Assembly: GCA_002914805.1 (NCBI GenBank)
Contig: JXTB01000713.1
Coordinates: 100,559 to 164,558 of the forward strand
DNA from: Parasponia andersonii
Taxonomy: Eukaryota > Streptophyta > Magnoliopsida > Rosales > Cannabaceae
Length of the DNA stretch: 64,000 nt
Reading direction: 5' to 3'
Below are positions 49,426 through 62,296 of this stretch, in pieces. The stretch's first letter is position 1. Every line of letters begins with the position of its first letter. A program made the translations under genes and the position numbers. Below the pieces are notes generated by a model. It had not been told where the DNA came from, searched no databases, and was given only the letters and a program-made list of their open reading frames with translations.

Positions 49426-51937
49426 AATATTGTGGTAAGTTCTAATAAAGCTGGGCATTTTATGTATGAATTCCAACAAGCTCGGATGAAGATTAAGGGT
49501 GCTTCTGTGTTGAAAAATTGCTCTACTCGAGGAAAATGTATATCCCACTGTCGGTAAATTCAAACTGAATGTTGATGTTGCTACAGACCTAAAGTTAGGT
49601 TGCATTTGCATTGGTGGAATTGTAACAGATAGTAAAGGGGTGGTTGTTGATGTTTTCTCTAAGTGGCTTAGTCTTTGTTGAACCCTTATGGTGCTGAACT
49701 AATGGCTATGAAGGGGGCTCTATCCTGGTACAAAGATAAAGGGTACGTGTTCATATAATTGAGAGTAATTGTCAAAATGCAATCATAGCTGTTAATGTCA
49801 TGACCCAAATTCTGGGCCAGAAAAGAAATTTCACAAGTGAAAATTCATAATTTATTTTAGAAAATAATATAAAGACGACAACTAGTTTAGAAAAATAGTT
49901 CAAAATTATAAATTCCCACAGTTTGTGATCACCACTAGACATAAATTGTTAATAATAGTAATAAAACATAAATATGCATCACATCGTCATCACCAGTAGG
50001 CATCATAGATAATACAGACTAAATCCAAAGTATGAGCCTTGAATATTATTATAAATCCACAGTGAGTATCTAAGTAATTACCAACCACAAAACTAGGGTA
50101 AACTTCTTCTTGGATTACTCCGCCTCGGAGTTGCCCAAGTCGTACTGTAAATCACTTGAGAAGAGAAAAAAATGGGGTGAACATTCACATATTCAGTAGG
50201 AATTCCAATTACCCTTTTTGGTATGAATACAACTGTTCAAACTTGTATGGTTAGCACCTTTTCAAAATCCATTTATAAAATAAGTTTGCAAAGAAATCAA
50301 AATCATAAGTAATCATGTTCATTATTGTACATATCATAAATTAACCAAGTACAAGCATATACATGAGCTCTCATCCTCCCATCACGGACCTGTAATACCT
50401 CTGTAACAGAGGTACCCAACATCTTGACACTATCCAGAGGTGTGTCAGTAAATCTTGTGCAGGGGCCTAGGTCTCTCACCTAGCGCTGCATCAACTCGCC
50501 AGTAATCTAAATACTATGATACTAAAATGGAATTCAAGTACATGATTCTATGGTAGGTACAACATGTCATAAAGTGTGTAATAATTATGCATCAAATATT
50601 TTAAGAAATCATACTTTAATACTCATTTGGTATTATTCTGGGATTTACAGAAAATCGAACAGCATCATGATTGTATTTTCCCAAAACCAAAATTTTAAGC
50701 CTGCATAAAAATCATAACAACCAATCCAAGAACAATCCAATATATCTCAACAGTTCATAAATTTATCAAATATCCAATCAAATCATTGAATTCTATGAAA
50801 ATCGACAGTTTCAAGAAATAACTCATAATGCACATTTTAAATCAAAATAAGTATAAAACTTGGTAATTGAACCTATACCTCACTAGAATAGTGATATCAT
50901 GCCAATGGGTCCTCAAGGTGCTGTTGAATGATCGCTCGGAGAGTTAGAAACCAATTCTAGGCCCTCGATCACTCATTTGTGAAAAATCAACTCTTCAACG
51001 GAGCTTCGAATTGACAAACAAACCTTTTTACCGAACTCCTAGCATCCAAAATAGCTAGATTAGATATATAATTCGATCAGTTCGGGTCTAGGCTGACACC
51101 AGACCGGTGTCACGCAAAATGAGATAAAATCTAAGCCGTTAGATATAGTTTTTCGTGCCGATCACCAAATATAGTCAATATATAGATATATCACACTTCA
51201 CCATTTTCCGAGTAAATTCTAAAAATGACAACAAAAACGAAATCTAACGGTCGGATCAAAAGTCGAACCTGAGCTCAAAATGCCCAAAAATACCAATTTT
51301 TAATCCGGGCAAAATAGGATCGTGTAATATATACCTGGAGAAAGCCCACGGCAAGAGAATTCGAATGCCACTGGTTTTGCGACTTTTCGTCGCCGGAATC
51401 TTCGCCGGCGAGCGACGGAAGCAGCAGCAAAGCTTCGCTCGCCCCTCGGCAACGCGGCGCTCCGACGCCTCAGAGCTTCGGCAGTCGGCTCGGCTAGGCA
51501 GCGTGCATCATCTGGGCTTGGTGGCGGGCGCGACGGAGAAGAGAGAGAATGGGCGGGAGAGAGAGAGAGACAATCGGCGAGGGTGAGAGAGAACGAGAGA
51601 GAAACAGTGAGAGTGAGATCGGAGGAGAGAGAGCGAGAGTGAAAAAAAAATATATTCGTTTTTCTTTTTTAAATTTTTTATCAAAAGACCCTTTTTCCCT
51701 CTAAAAAAACGAGATTTTACAGTTAATAAGTATGGTTTTTCCATTAAAGATCTATACGTGGGTGATATCCAATCTTTATTTAAGATTATTATGTTGGTTC
51801 TTCTACTACATAGTTCTTGAGAACAACAAAGTCGCCCATACATTGACAAAACTATGTATTAGAGATAATTTTTCTATTTTTCCTTTTGATGAAATTTCCA
51901 GATGTATTACCCATTTTGTGGCTGATAATCTTTCTTG
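49426..51937 (+). pseudogene. RNase H-like (RVT_3) remnant split by solo LTR
   Basis: The plus strand reads an RVT_3-type RNase H segment, as found in plant LINE-derived ORFs. A linker EFQQARMKIKGASVL is followed by VGKFKLNVDVATDLKLGCIC, a GGIVTDSKGVVVDVFSKWLS block and IESNCQNAIIAV up to 49795. After the LTR at 49796-51721 the same protein resumes at 51722 with KYGFSIKDLYVGD and ENNKVAHTLTKLCI and ends near 51937. Stops and frameshifts are present. The first strand's catalytic Asp (NVD) is still visible. No RT portion lies upstream, so it is a fragment. Confidence 0.78.
49796..51721 (-). mobile_element. Solo LTR, long-LTR family, minus orientation
   Basis: 1926 bp from TGTCATGACCC to ...GAGATTTTACA (plus strand), flanked by a perfect 5-bp direct repeat GTTAA at 49791-49795 and 51722-51726. 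No internal genes or second LTR is present, so it is a solo LTR left by recombination between the LTRs of one element. On the minus strand it holds a CT-rich and GC-rich leader-like part (51370-51640), and matches the copy at 52253-54416 over blocks such as TACTCGGAAAATGG. Confidence 0.93.
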
Positions 51938-51939
51938 AA

Positions 51940-52252
51940 TAAAGTAAAATTTCTTTTCAATAATAATAATAATAAAGCTAGGTAAATTAATGAATTTATT
52001 AAGGTTAATAACGCAAAAACTTTATATAATTGAATAACATATTCTCAGGATGTTTTTCCGCGGTTTTGTTTTTGGTAGCTAATGATACCGGCCAATTTCT
52101 ATACTAATTAGTGTTTTCTTTTTTCTTATTCAATTATATGTTTACTTAGACATTAGTGTTTTCTTTTTTCTTATTCAATTATATGTTTACTTAGACATTC
52201 GGCAATAAATTTTAGTAAATCTCTCGCATGATTAATAAAATTAGAAGGGCTA
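51940..52252. other. Intergenic with 45-bp tandem duplication
   Basis: No gene. At 52109-52198 a 45-bp unit beginning TAGTGTTTTCTTTTTTCTTA is present twice without visible mismatch, just 55 bp from the LTR start at 52253. Confidence 0.8.
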
Positions 52253-53838
52253 TGTAAAAACCCAGATTTTGGGAAGGTAATTTGGACATTTTACCAATTT
52301 TCCGGATATAATATTGGAGAGATTAATTTGCAAAAGTTTTGTGTAGAAGGACTAAATTATAATTTTTGGGGGATAGAATTGATGGAGATTTGAAATTTAG
52401 GGATTTATGTGCAATTTTTAAAAAATTGCACTGTCTTATACAAAATAGGCCACATGGCCTGTCCACTTTCATTTCTCTCTCTCTTCCCCCTTCTCCCCGA
52501 CGCTCTCTCTCTCTCTGTTTCTTGGCCGTGACCCACCAGAGGAGTTACCGCGCTGCTTCGGCCATCGTCTAGCCAGCCGACCAGTCAGCGTCGACTCGCC
52601 GTGCCACCAGGAAATCACATCGCCCGTCCCTGGTCACCGCTGACATCTACATCGCCGGAAAAGCTTCAAGTCGCTATTTCGGATTTTTGGCCGCCTGCGA
52701 CGATTCTGACTTCTGTTCGACCTCCAACTGGGCTTATTGGATTCGTCTCGTCGCAAGGATATTCAAAATATATATCTCACTCCCATTTTGCCCGAATTGA
52801 AAGTTGCCATTTTTGGGTATTTCGAATTTATAGTTGTTGTTTTTGATCCGGCCATTGGATTATGTTTTTGACCTCATTTTTGGAATGTACTCGGAAAATG
52901 GAGAAGTTTGATATATATATATTGCCTATGTTTGGTGATTGGCACAGAAATCGAGATTGGGCGGTCGAGATTTGCCTTGATTTGGGTGCCATCGGTCCGG
53001 TATGGGCCCGGACCCAAATTGGACAAGTTATATATCTAACCTAGCTATTTTAGGTGCTAGGAATTCAGTGAAGATGTCTATTTGTGGAATTGAAGCTTCA
53101 GTGAGAAATTGGTTTTTCGCAAGAGGACGATCGAGGGCTTGGAATTGGTTTCTGACCCTCCAGACGATCATCAATGACACCTTGAGGATTCAATAGCGTG
53201 GTATTGCTATTCGAGCGAGGTAGGGACTCAATTACCCTTGTTTTATATCGTTTTCGAATAAAACTTATTTTCTGCAACATATGAAAACAAATGTGATTTT
53301 TAGTTTTCTTGAACATCTATGATGGGAATTGATTGTGTGATGTATACATATTGTATTGCTCTGGGAATTTTCTGAGTGCAGGTTATTTTGGATATATTAA
53401 AAATAAGGCTGTTATGCTGCCCGTTTTCCTATAAAACCTAGTATGTTGATTTTATTGAAATACCCGAGCATAATTATTTTCACACTTTAGTTCTATATTA
53501 CACGTGTCATAGGATCATACATGAGCACCGTGTTAGCATCGTAGGTTTACGGTATGGCGCTGCATGCCCCACCGTCGGTGTAGAGTCTGTAAACCGCACG
53601 GGATTTTGTTACTTCTGATTACCTCCCTTTTTGGCATACCTAGGCAATTCGATTGCCCCTCCTGTCATGAGCTTAGGTGTTAGGCAGGTAGTTAGGCATA
53701 CTTAGTGCCATTATCTTGGGTTTCCATAGATGAGAGGATGTGAGCTCATGGGTATGGATTGATTTGTGTCATGTACATATGAATTGAATAGTTTTGATTA
53801 TACTGCTTTATATATATATATATGGATTTCCGATTTGG

Positions 53839-53874
<36 letters not shown>

Positions 53875-54416
53875 TTGGACTAAATTAACCTTGCAGGAAT
53901 TCTCCATCACTAAAATATTTTCGACCGGGTAATTATTTTTCCTACTGAGCATTTTGTGCTCACCCCCTACCTTCTTCCTTAGGTGGTGTCCAGTGCGACC
54001 ATGGTGATCAAGAGGAGTAAGAGGTCATCTTGACTGTAGTTCGTTTCTTAGTAATGCTAGAAGCTTGTTGTCGTGGGTGTTTGGATTATTTGGGTTTTGT
54101 GTTAGCATTGAACCAAGATTACTACTTTTTATTTTGTTTGAGAACTTATGTGTGTCATTTTAGGATTTGAGTTTTGTTGTGGATGATGATGATACTGGGT
54201 TTATATTTGATTCCATGTTTTTAAATAATTATTCGATCTATGTTTAATGGTGTATATGAACTGTCGGAGTGGTTCACGGGATAAAATTCCGATTATTTTA
54301 TTTAAATGGATCGTTTTATAAAAACTAGAACTTTGATATTTTTTAAATAAATTAAGAAATTTCCAACCTTTGTGAAATTCCCCTTCTGCCACTGGCCCGA
54401 AATTTGGATCATGACA
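52253..54416 (+). mobile_element. Solo LTR, long-LTR family, plus orientation
   Basis: 2164 bp from TGTAAAAACCCAG to ...GGATCATGACA, flanked by a perfect 5-bp duplication GGCTA at 52248-52252 and 54417-54421. It contains a CT-rich stretch near 52470-52520, a GC-richer section at 52530-52740, a TACTCGGAAAATGG block near 52890, and the GCTCACCCCCTACC and TAGGTGGTGTCCAGTG blocks near 53970-53995 shared with the other copies. No open coding domain. Superfamily is uncertain; length suggests Ty3/gypsy. Confidence 0.93.
53812..53871. repeat. (AT)n microsatellites inside solo LTR
   Basis: Two TA runs, about 12 bp and about 30 bp, separated by GGATTTCCGATTTGGA. Such tracts are likely length-variable between individuals. 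Confidence 0.85.
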
Positions 54417-54421
54417 GGCTA

Positions 54422-55242
54422 AATAGTACATTTTTTAATATTCATTAATTCTCTTTCCTCTCAGATTTCTTTCATTTACAATTAATTCTTTTTGCTACGG
54501 AAGCATGCCCTAAAATTTTTTACTCAAAATAGTATTTCCAGTATTTTACTCACGTACTTTTTTTTTTTTTTCCCAGAAAAAGGGGGAAACCTAAGACCAC
54601 TTTATTTCAAGTAAAACCTCTTATGGTTGGTATGTAAATTAATGAGGCCAATTTATAAACGGTTATGCCATTTGGTGTAGAAAATTTTAGAGCAAATTAG
54701 TGTCGTATAGTCTCTGGTATTAATCCTTGTGTTGGTTGTTGCTGATTAATAGTTAGATGACCCCGTTAAGTGCAACATAATTTTTTTATTTTTGGTGAAC
54801 TTAATGAGTAACAGTTGACTTTGTATGGAAAATCGGTGCATGATAAGTGTATGGAAAGCACGGTCTAATGAAATGTCATTAGGCGATAATATTATATTGA
54901 GTATTTTATGTTGAAATGTTGTGCCTAGCTAAGGTATGGATCACATGTTAGATTGTGGTTGATATATGCTGGTCACGTTTGTTTTTCTTAATTTTTGGGT
55001 TAATATTTCGTATTATTACCAGTTATATGTATATCTATGTGTATATAAATATATAGATAATACTGTTTATTGACAGAGATTTTGCTAAAAAGATAATTGT
55101 GATAAGAAATTATGAAAGTATTGCGTGAAAGTAATTACAAAACAATAAAGAACACTAAAAATTTTAGCATGATTCAACTCTAAAAAGATACTTTTGTCTA
55201 AGTAATTTTTACACTATAGGAAAGAGATCAAAAGAGAGCTTA
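54422..55242. other. Intergenic AT-rich region
   Basis: No gene recognised between the solo LTR and the MITE. Confidence 0.45.
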
Positions 55243-56159
55243 GGTGGCCTTTGATTGCTAAACAAAAATGAAAAAGGAATAGGAATGGTAATAAGAATAG
55301 AATAAGAGTAGGAGTGAAATGGAAAGAAAATTGATTGAGTAACTTGATTAACATTTTGAAATTAGTGTCTGAATGATGATTATTATATTTGGTTTATTAG
55401 GGAATGAAATGGAATTAACATTATATAGACGAAAATATTCTTATTATTAGAAAGTTGGTACAAATATTAAATTGGTACAAAAGTTGATTCATTTATTTAT
55501 TTATGTATTTTTTGCATTAGAAAATTCTTTTTTTTTTTTTAAAAAATAAAAAATAAAAATTTAAAGACAAATATATCATTTCTGTTTTTTTTTTAAATTA
55601 TAAATTATACTAAAAATTATATATTTATATGTAGTATATGAGTGTGAAGTGATACTACCAAGTTAATAATACAGCATAAGAGTGCATTGGATAATAATTC
55701 ATTGAGATTTCTATTTTTGTGGGGTTGTGTTTAGGAGTACATGATTTCAGAAAATAACACATCAAATTGTATACGGTTTGACGTATTATTCAGAATTTTA
55801 GAAAATAATATATCAAACTATTTTTGAAATCGTGTAATAGTATTTTAAGAATTTTATAATTATTTTAAATACAAATATTTTTTATTTTGTAAGAAATTAA
55901 TATTTTTGTATAATTATTTATACAACATAATTATACATATTTTATATAACCCATTTAGGTGAAGGTAATTTAGGATACTGAAATTGTGGGCTGAAATAGA
56001 AAACTTTTTCAATTCATTTAATTTAAGAATGACATTTTAACTATACAGTTGAATTATAATTACCAATAGAATAAATTTTACTCTTTTTAAGATCAAATCA
56101 AACAACTTTATTTAAGAATAACAATTCTATAAGATCATTTATCCCAATCAAATCACACC
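55243..56159. mobile_element. PIF/Harbinger-like non-autonomous element
   Basis: The ends read GGTGGCCTTTGATTGCTAAA on the left and, reverse complemented, GGTGTGATTTGATTGGGATA on the right, giving an imperfect terminal inverted repeat around GGTGNNNTTTGATTG. Both sides are flanked by TTA (55240-55242 and 56160-56162), the target duplication size and preference of PIF/Harbinger transposons. The interior (917 bp) is AT-rich with GGAATAGGAATGG-type repeats and no transposase frame. Confidence 0.65.
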
Positions 56160-56162
56160 TTA

Positions 56163-56950
56163 GAGTTTCAAGGTGAAAACTAGCTGTGTGTTTTCATGAA
56201 CGGGTAACTTATGCATCGGCCAACCTACATATAGATATCGTTGTTTTGCTTATTTTCTCTTTTTATGTTCCGAAGTTGAGTAACGAGACAGAACTGTTGT
56301 ATCTATTACACAAACTTAAAAAAAGTAAATATAAAAAAGGTCATGGAATGTCAACCTTTGCATTACCAGAAAATTTAAAATTCTAAATAATTAATAGTAA
56401 GGCACATGCATCATGATCACCACATCTACTTGTTGAATGCAAATGACAATATTGACCCCATAATAGTTTGAGAGATTAAGACAATTATATCCTTTTGTCT
56501 GGCTTGAGAAAAAAATTTAGTAAAGAAACTATAGCCTTTGTCGACTTATTTCTATATGTGCTTGACAAGTTGATTATCTACCATTACGTTAAATTTCTAT
56601 TAATTTTTGGAAGAAATGTCACATTTTACGTTGACATATAGGATGGTATCATAAGATCGAATTCCGTAATATTGAGTTGGGGATACTCTAAGTAAGCTGC
56701 TGTTTTTCTTTTTCTTTTTTTTTTTTTCAGTAAATTTGCAAATTGGCTAAAAGAGCTAGGATTAACTGTTTTTAATAAAATAATGCAGTATATAATTTAT
56801 TTAGCCAACATATAAATGCTTACATACAAACGTACAAGTGAATGTATACGGTGAAAAATAAGACTTGAATTGGGTTGATTAATTTAATTTAACTAAAAAT
56901 TTTAAATGTTTAAGATTCTCATTCTGTATCAATTAATAACAGCTGCTTGT
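56163..56950. other. Intergenic region
   Basis: No gene recognised. The right end likely contains the 3' UTR of SKS copy B. Confidence 0.45.
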
Positions 56951-59900
56951 TTACGGAGAGGTTGTGCTTTTGCCAGCGGCCTTTCCACAGAGAAGGGCAT
57001 TTTGGGGAATTAGGTATTCATCACGTGTTGACTGCACAGGCGTGTAAACTCTGAGATAGAACTGTTGACCAAGGTACTGCCTTGCCCAAAACTCCGTCCT
57101 CAAATTCCACATACCCACGTTGTCCAATGCCACGTAAATGGCGGTCCAAGACTCGGGATAGACCTGTAACAAAAACCATAAATTTCCGATATAATTTATT
57201 AATCTCCACATAATTATAGCAAGTAAAACTAATTAGTCTTCATTTTCACACACATCACCAAAAGGAAAAAAAATAAAAAAGTCTCAAGTTAATTTATCAA
57301 ACTAATTAGACTTAAGTTATCCTCAAAAAAAAAAAAAAAAAGGTCCCAAATTTATCAGAGTAACAAACCTGTGTGGTGCACCTTGAAACTGCATCTGCAA
57401 GGTTGTATTGTTTTCTACTTTCTGGGGTCCATTGTCCTCCATCCATTCTGAAATTCAAGTTCAATTAGAACATAAAACATCTTATCCTTTAAAAAATAAA
57501 AATAAAACATGCTATTCAGGTGTGAATTTTCACTTTTGCCAATTAATTTTTATAGACTCTCTATTATCACTATATATTGTCAACGAAAGAAAATTGACAA
57601 TTTCATCGTGCTTTTGTCACGTTATAGAAATGATATCACTTGTCTTCAATTTTCCATGTTCTCCTTATGTCCTAGTAATCAAATAATCTCCACATCCTTC
57701 TAAATAACTTAGTCATTTTGTGGAGAGTTAACAAAGAAATAGATTGTAATTATTTGATTAGTGAAGCTTCCGAATGAAATCTCAAGCTTCAAATTATAAA
57801 ACTCTTAATAATTAGATTCTTATGATTTCAGGACTTACCCTACAACCCAAAAGTTGTATCCATCAAGGTGATAGCTTTGTACAATATTTTCGCGGTTCTG
57901 GAAAACAATCTCAACGAAGGCCCTATAATCAGCACCCAAGACCGATGTGTCAAGGTACATTTGTTTGCCAGAAGGAGTATCTGGGATGCTTCCAACTTTA
58001 AAAACGCCTTCAATTTTGAAGTAGTCCGCCAGCTTAAGGGGGGTGTCCGCCGGGATAAAGGACACGCTGTTAAGTGCATATCTCTGCTTGCCATTCACTT
58101 GAGCTGATGAGCTCTCTAGCTTTATGGTCCTTGATATGTTAATCTGACCATAGTGGTACGAGCCTTGTGGGTTTGGCCTCGGTCCACTAGCTGTTAGGTT
58201 AGTCCTGAAAATGTAGATTACATGCATATTAAACTTAATACAATCCCTCACATGGGTTCTATATTTCGCTTAAGATTCACTCAAAATCTTGTTAGTGTGG
58301 ACTTTTTCTAAATTATAGTTACCAATCTCGTATTTATACAATAAAATAACAGAAGTCAAAGTTATAATTTTCACTATATTTTTTGGATTATATATCTAAA
58401 ATGAGAATTTTAGGACAAACATTTTTTTGGGGGGTCATTTATTTAGGTAAGAGTAAACACGGAAAAAAATAAATGCACATGTGCTATGAAATTATTACTA
58501 GAAAAAGTTACGTGACTCTGGCTTATTTTGGAATAGTTTCAAAGGCCAAAAGTTGTTTTGAAATTTCAACCAAATAGGCTCATTATCAACTGGCTTTACT
58601 ACTTGATCGATTAATCAGATTACTTGAGTCATTAAAAATATTTGTGTCGAAAAAAAAAATCAATAATTGAGTGGGAAATGGTAAATGGAGAAAGAGATTA
58701 CCTAATGGACCGGGCCTGATTGAAGGACCAATCAATTTCCGTAGTCGGCCCACCTGGAATTGGGCCTGATACTTTACGGGCCGAGTTGCTATAGTGAAGA
58801 ACCGCAGTGGAGGTGAGGGTCTGGCTGGTGAAGCGGGTTGAGACCGCAATGTAATAGTCCTGAGGGGTCTGATCGGCTGTGACAAGCACAGAGTATGACT
58901 GGCCTACGTGGACGTCAAGCGACGAATAAGTGGTCTGGATAGTGTGGGTCCCTTCAACTTCGACCAATGTGATTTTGTGGCCCTGAATTCTGAAATTGAG
59001 CGAATTGTGGGTCCCCACGTTGGATATCCTAAGCCTGTATGTCTTACCTGTAATAAATACAAAACATTACTTTAAGCTTTTTTCTATTTTTAAGAAGAAA
59101 AAAAATGGCACTAAAAAGTTGTACATGTCTAAAACCAATTACCTGGTTCGAATGTGAACGAAGTACCATTTCCACGGCCATTGATTAAAACACCATCTGG
59201 GTTAGGAAGCCTGTGACCAGCTTCTAGAATGAACTTCAATTTCTGAAATATTGTAAAAAAAGAAAAAAAAAATTAATATGGAAATTTATAGCAGCATAAG
59301 ACTGTTTGTCTATTTACTTTTTTTTTTTTTTTGGGTCAATTCAAAATCTTAGACAAAAAAAAATGTGAAATACCTGATGGTCGATCTTGTACCAATCTCC
59401 AATTAGGAGAGTGTAATCTCCAGCAGGTTCGGGAAATGGGACTGGAATTCTGGGCCTACTGAGGATTCTGATACTTCCAAATCCACCAGCGGCCTTGTGG
59501 AAGCCCAGAGAAGGAAAGTAGTAGAAGCTTCCAATCTGATCTTTCACTTGTAATTTGTAGGTGAAATTCTTGCCAGGTGGAATTGGGCATGTGGTCCCGT
59601 ACACACCATCTTGGAATGAATTTTTCCTATTTTGTACTCCATTCCTTAAAAAAAAAAAAATTAAAAATAAAATATATTAGTTTAACTTCAATAGCATTAT
59701 AGTTATCTATGTAGCTCGTTTGTTTGTTTATTTATTATTACCTGGTGTGTTCATGAAGAATGGAATGCAGGGAACACAACATAATAAGTTCAGAACTTTC
59801 AACTCAAATTAAAAAAAAAATAAAAAATCACAATTCTGGTTGGACCAAAGGTAGAGATATCTACATATTCGAACCCTCTAATTTTCTTTTTTGTCAAATT

Positions 59901-61722
59901 GGAGTACACCATAATTGATTATAAGCATTTTTCTAGAGGTCTTGTAATTGTAAAAGAAAAGAAAGCATTTTTCTAGAGGAAACCCACTTTTTCCACCTCC
60001 TAACATGAATGAGCAATATTTGGCAGACACTATACAAACCAAAAAGAAAATTAAAAGAAGGATCCAACCGATTGAGGGCCCTCCAAAGAGAACTTTGACC
60101 TATGCCCCTCACCCTCTACGTAAGAAAGTAATAAAATAAATACATGCATTTATCCAAGATGGAAAAGAAAAATGGTATAAATGAAAGTCAAAATCCTGTT
60201 CACACGAACTATGTCTTCCAACTGTTACATGCATCAAAACGGCGTGTAGACCTAGTACGATCACCAACTGGCCTCAATAACATTTGTCTGTCAACGTAGT
60301 TACATTCTTATTTTTGTTTTTAATAACTCACAAATTGAGTAGCCTGATTAATGTTCTAAACCCTTTTCGGTCATTTTGGGTGTTTACGTATACTAGCTGT
60401 TTTATTACGTGATGCAACCGTCTAGTTAGCATTACGTGTACGATATTAACATATATGATAAATCATTGCTATATTCCTAAAGGTTTTTTATTTATATATT
60501 TTTTATTTAATATAAGTTTACTCCTAATTTACAAGCCAATTAATTTGGAAATTTAAAAGTAGTGATAATTAATCTTGCGACCAAAGTGGCTGGCTATTAG
60601 AATATTTCTTCAGGCAAATTTACATTATTTAGAAAACGTGTTCACACTTAATTTTAAATTTCCTTTTCGCATTAAGTAATTTTCTATATGATTGGAAGAG
60701 ATAATACAGTGATATACATTTATAAATATACATTTATATTTAAATTTGAAATGGAGATATATATATATATATATATGAAAATGTACAGATTATTTTACCA
60801 CAAATAAAGCTAATATTAATTATAAACATTCTGATTTTATGTGCATGCTAAAGTACATAATACAAATAAATAAATAATAAAGCGAAAAAATGGCATTGGT
60901 TTGCTGAAAAACTGAGTTTTAAAGAATTTGGTAGAACAACTAGAGCAAAGAAGGTTGTTCCCCAAAACATGAGAAAAAAAAACGTCAAAGATGAAAAATA
61001 TCACACAAATGAACATGATACCTTGATCATGGAGGTGGGATAAAAGAGACTATCCAAAGAAATATTGTTTTATTCTTCTCAAAACCCGTAATGATAATAA
61101 TAAAAAGAAGGTGTATATATATATATATATGTATATATAATAATACTACATTTCTTTTTCTGAAAACGGAAAAAGGGAAAAAAGAACGTCAAAACAATTT
61201 AAAAAACAAGTTAATCAACGTTACAGGAAACTAAAAGTTTCTTTGCTCCAAAAGAGCAAGCAACGTAAATGAGAAAGCAAATTGATAGAACGAGCTCTCA
61301 CCATGAAATGAGGAAAGGCTCCGGTAAGCTGTTATGAACATTGATTATGAGGTTGTCGTTCGTAACTGAGTAGATGTCGGGCCCCGGAAATTGACCATTC
61401 ACTAGAATTCCCTGCATCCAAATTTTGAAAGAGATACATTAATTGTATACAAACCAAATTAAGCCCAAGAGTACTATATACTATATAGTGCAGCAATAAC
61501 ACTGCACATATAATAAATGTAACTTTCGAAACATTAGTGGAGTTAGAAGAGAGGTGTATATATACAAACCCTTTGGCGAACTCCGAGTGGATATATATCT
61601 CCGTAAGTAATATTCCAGTCAAAGAATCTGTATGGATCCTCAGCACAAACAAGACCCAATAGCAAAAGAATCAAACCAAATTGCCGTACAGCACTTTTGG
61701 CTGAAGTACTTAGGACCAACAT
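56951..61722 (-). CDS. SKU5-similar (SKS) multicopper-oxidase-like protein, copy B
   Basis: Tandem paralog of the gene at 43235-48286, same orientation. Exons: 61722-61570, 61411-61302, 59644-59374, 59242-59143, 59047-58702, 58204-57839, 57447-57369, 57163-56951; phases agree, 545 aa. Exon number, order and intron phases equal those of copy A; small length differences fall in exons 1, 4, 5 and 8. Signal peptide residues 1-27 (FGLILLLLGLVCA), mature start near EDPYRFFDWNITYGD. The type-3 copper motif reads SWNG (87-90), and the C-terminal region reads DNVGMWNLRTEFWARQYLG, so copper ligands are missing as in copy A. N-glycosylation sequons include NIT and NFT. It probably functions in the cell wall without oxidase activity. 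Intact, with no breaks. Confidence 0.93.
59645..61301. other. Intron 2 of SKS copy B, large
   Basis: 1.66 kb of AT-rich intron. It contains a 39-bp-spaced repeat of AAGCATTTTTCTAGAGG (59926 and 59965) and a B-box-like TTCGAACCCTC at 59869, perhaps a SINE remnant. In copy A this intron is 46079-46976 (898 bp). Confidence 0.6.
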
Positions 61723-62173
61723 TAGGAGATTGAGAAATGGAACAATGGAATAAGAAATGAAACTGTAAAAGGTGGCGCAGAAGGAATGAAAAAAAGAAAT
61801 AGAATAGTGATCTCTCTATTCCAAAGTTTAATTAAGAGAATGTTTACCTAGGGATAAGAGACAAGTTTGATATGGCTAAGATGTAAGTGGCTGTGGCATA
61901 TTTAAGGCCTATTATAGTAGAAGGGAAGTCAAGCAACCAAAATAATATGATAAACCAAAACAAAAATTAAAATGAAATAAATTAAAGTTTTCTTTTTACC
62001 AAAAAAAAAATAATAAGAAAAGAAAAGAAAAAAAGAAAAAGATGAAGTGGGTATCGGTTGGAGAGTGCCATATAAGTGTTTCATTGGGTCGTCAAAGCGG
62101 TGATAGGGTCCAAATTCCAAGTCAACAAAAATTCCTTTTCCTCCTCCATATATGTCAACCAACGAGTTCCTGC

Positions 62174-62188
62174 CACGTGGTCAAAAGG
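62174..62188. promoter_or_regulatory. G-box next to a W-box upstream of SKS copy B
   Basis: A CACGTG G-box inside GCCACGTGGTCAAAAG overlaps GGTCAA, the reverse of a TTGACC W-box. It lies about 455 bp upstream of the copy B start codon. I did not find it at the matching place upstream of copy A. Confidence 0.4.
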
Positions 62189-62296
62189 AGCGATTCTATT
62201 ATCAGTTCAATGGGACGAATGCCTTGTTATGGTAGGGTTTAGAAGTAGAGGAGCAAAGCTAAGCTGAGACGCGTTCGCTTTGCCTTCGCATGCATT

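Noticed and set aside
51365-51586. Plus-strand open frame, GC-rich, in the solo LTR
   Set aside because: It lies wholly inside the LTR, on the strand opposite to its transcription, has biased composition and no domain.
59860-59885. B-box-like TTCGAACCCTC in SKS copy B intron 2
   Set aside because: No clear A box at the right distance and no flanking duplication, so a SINE call is not supported beyond a mention.
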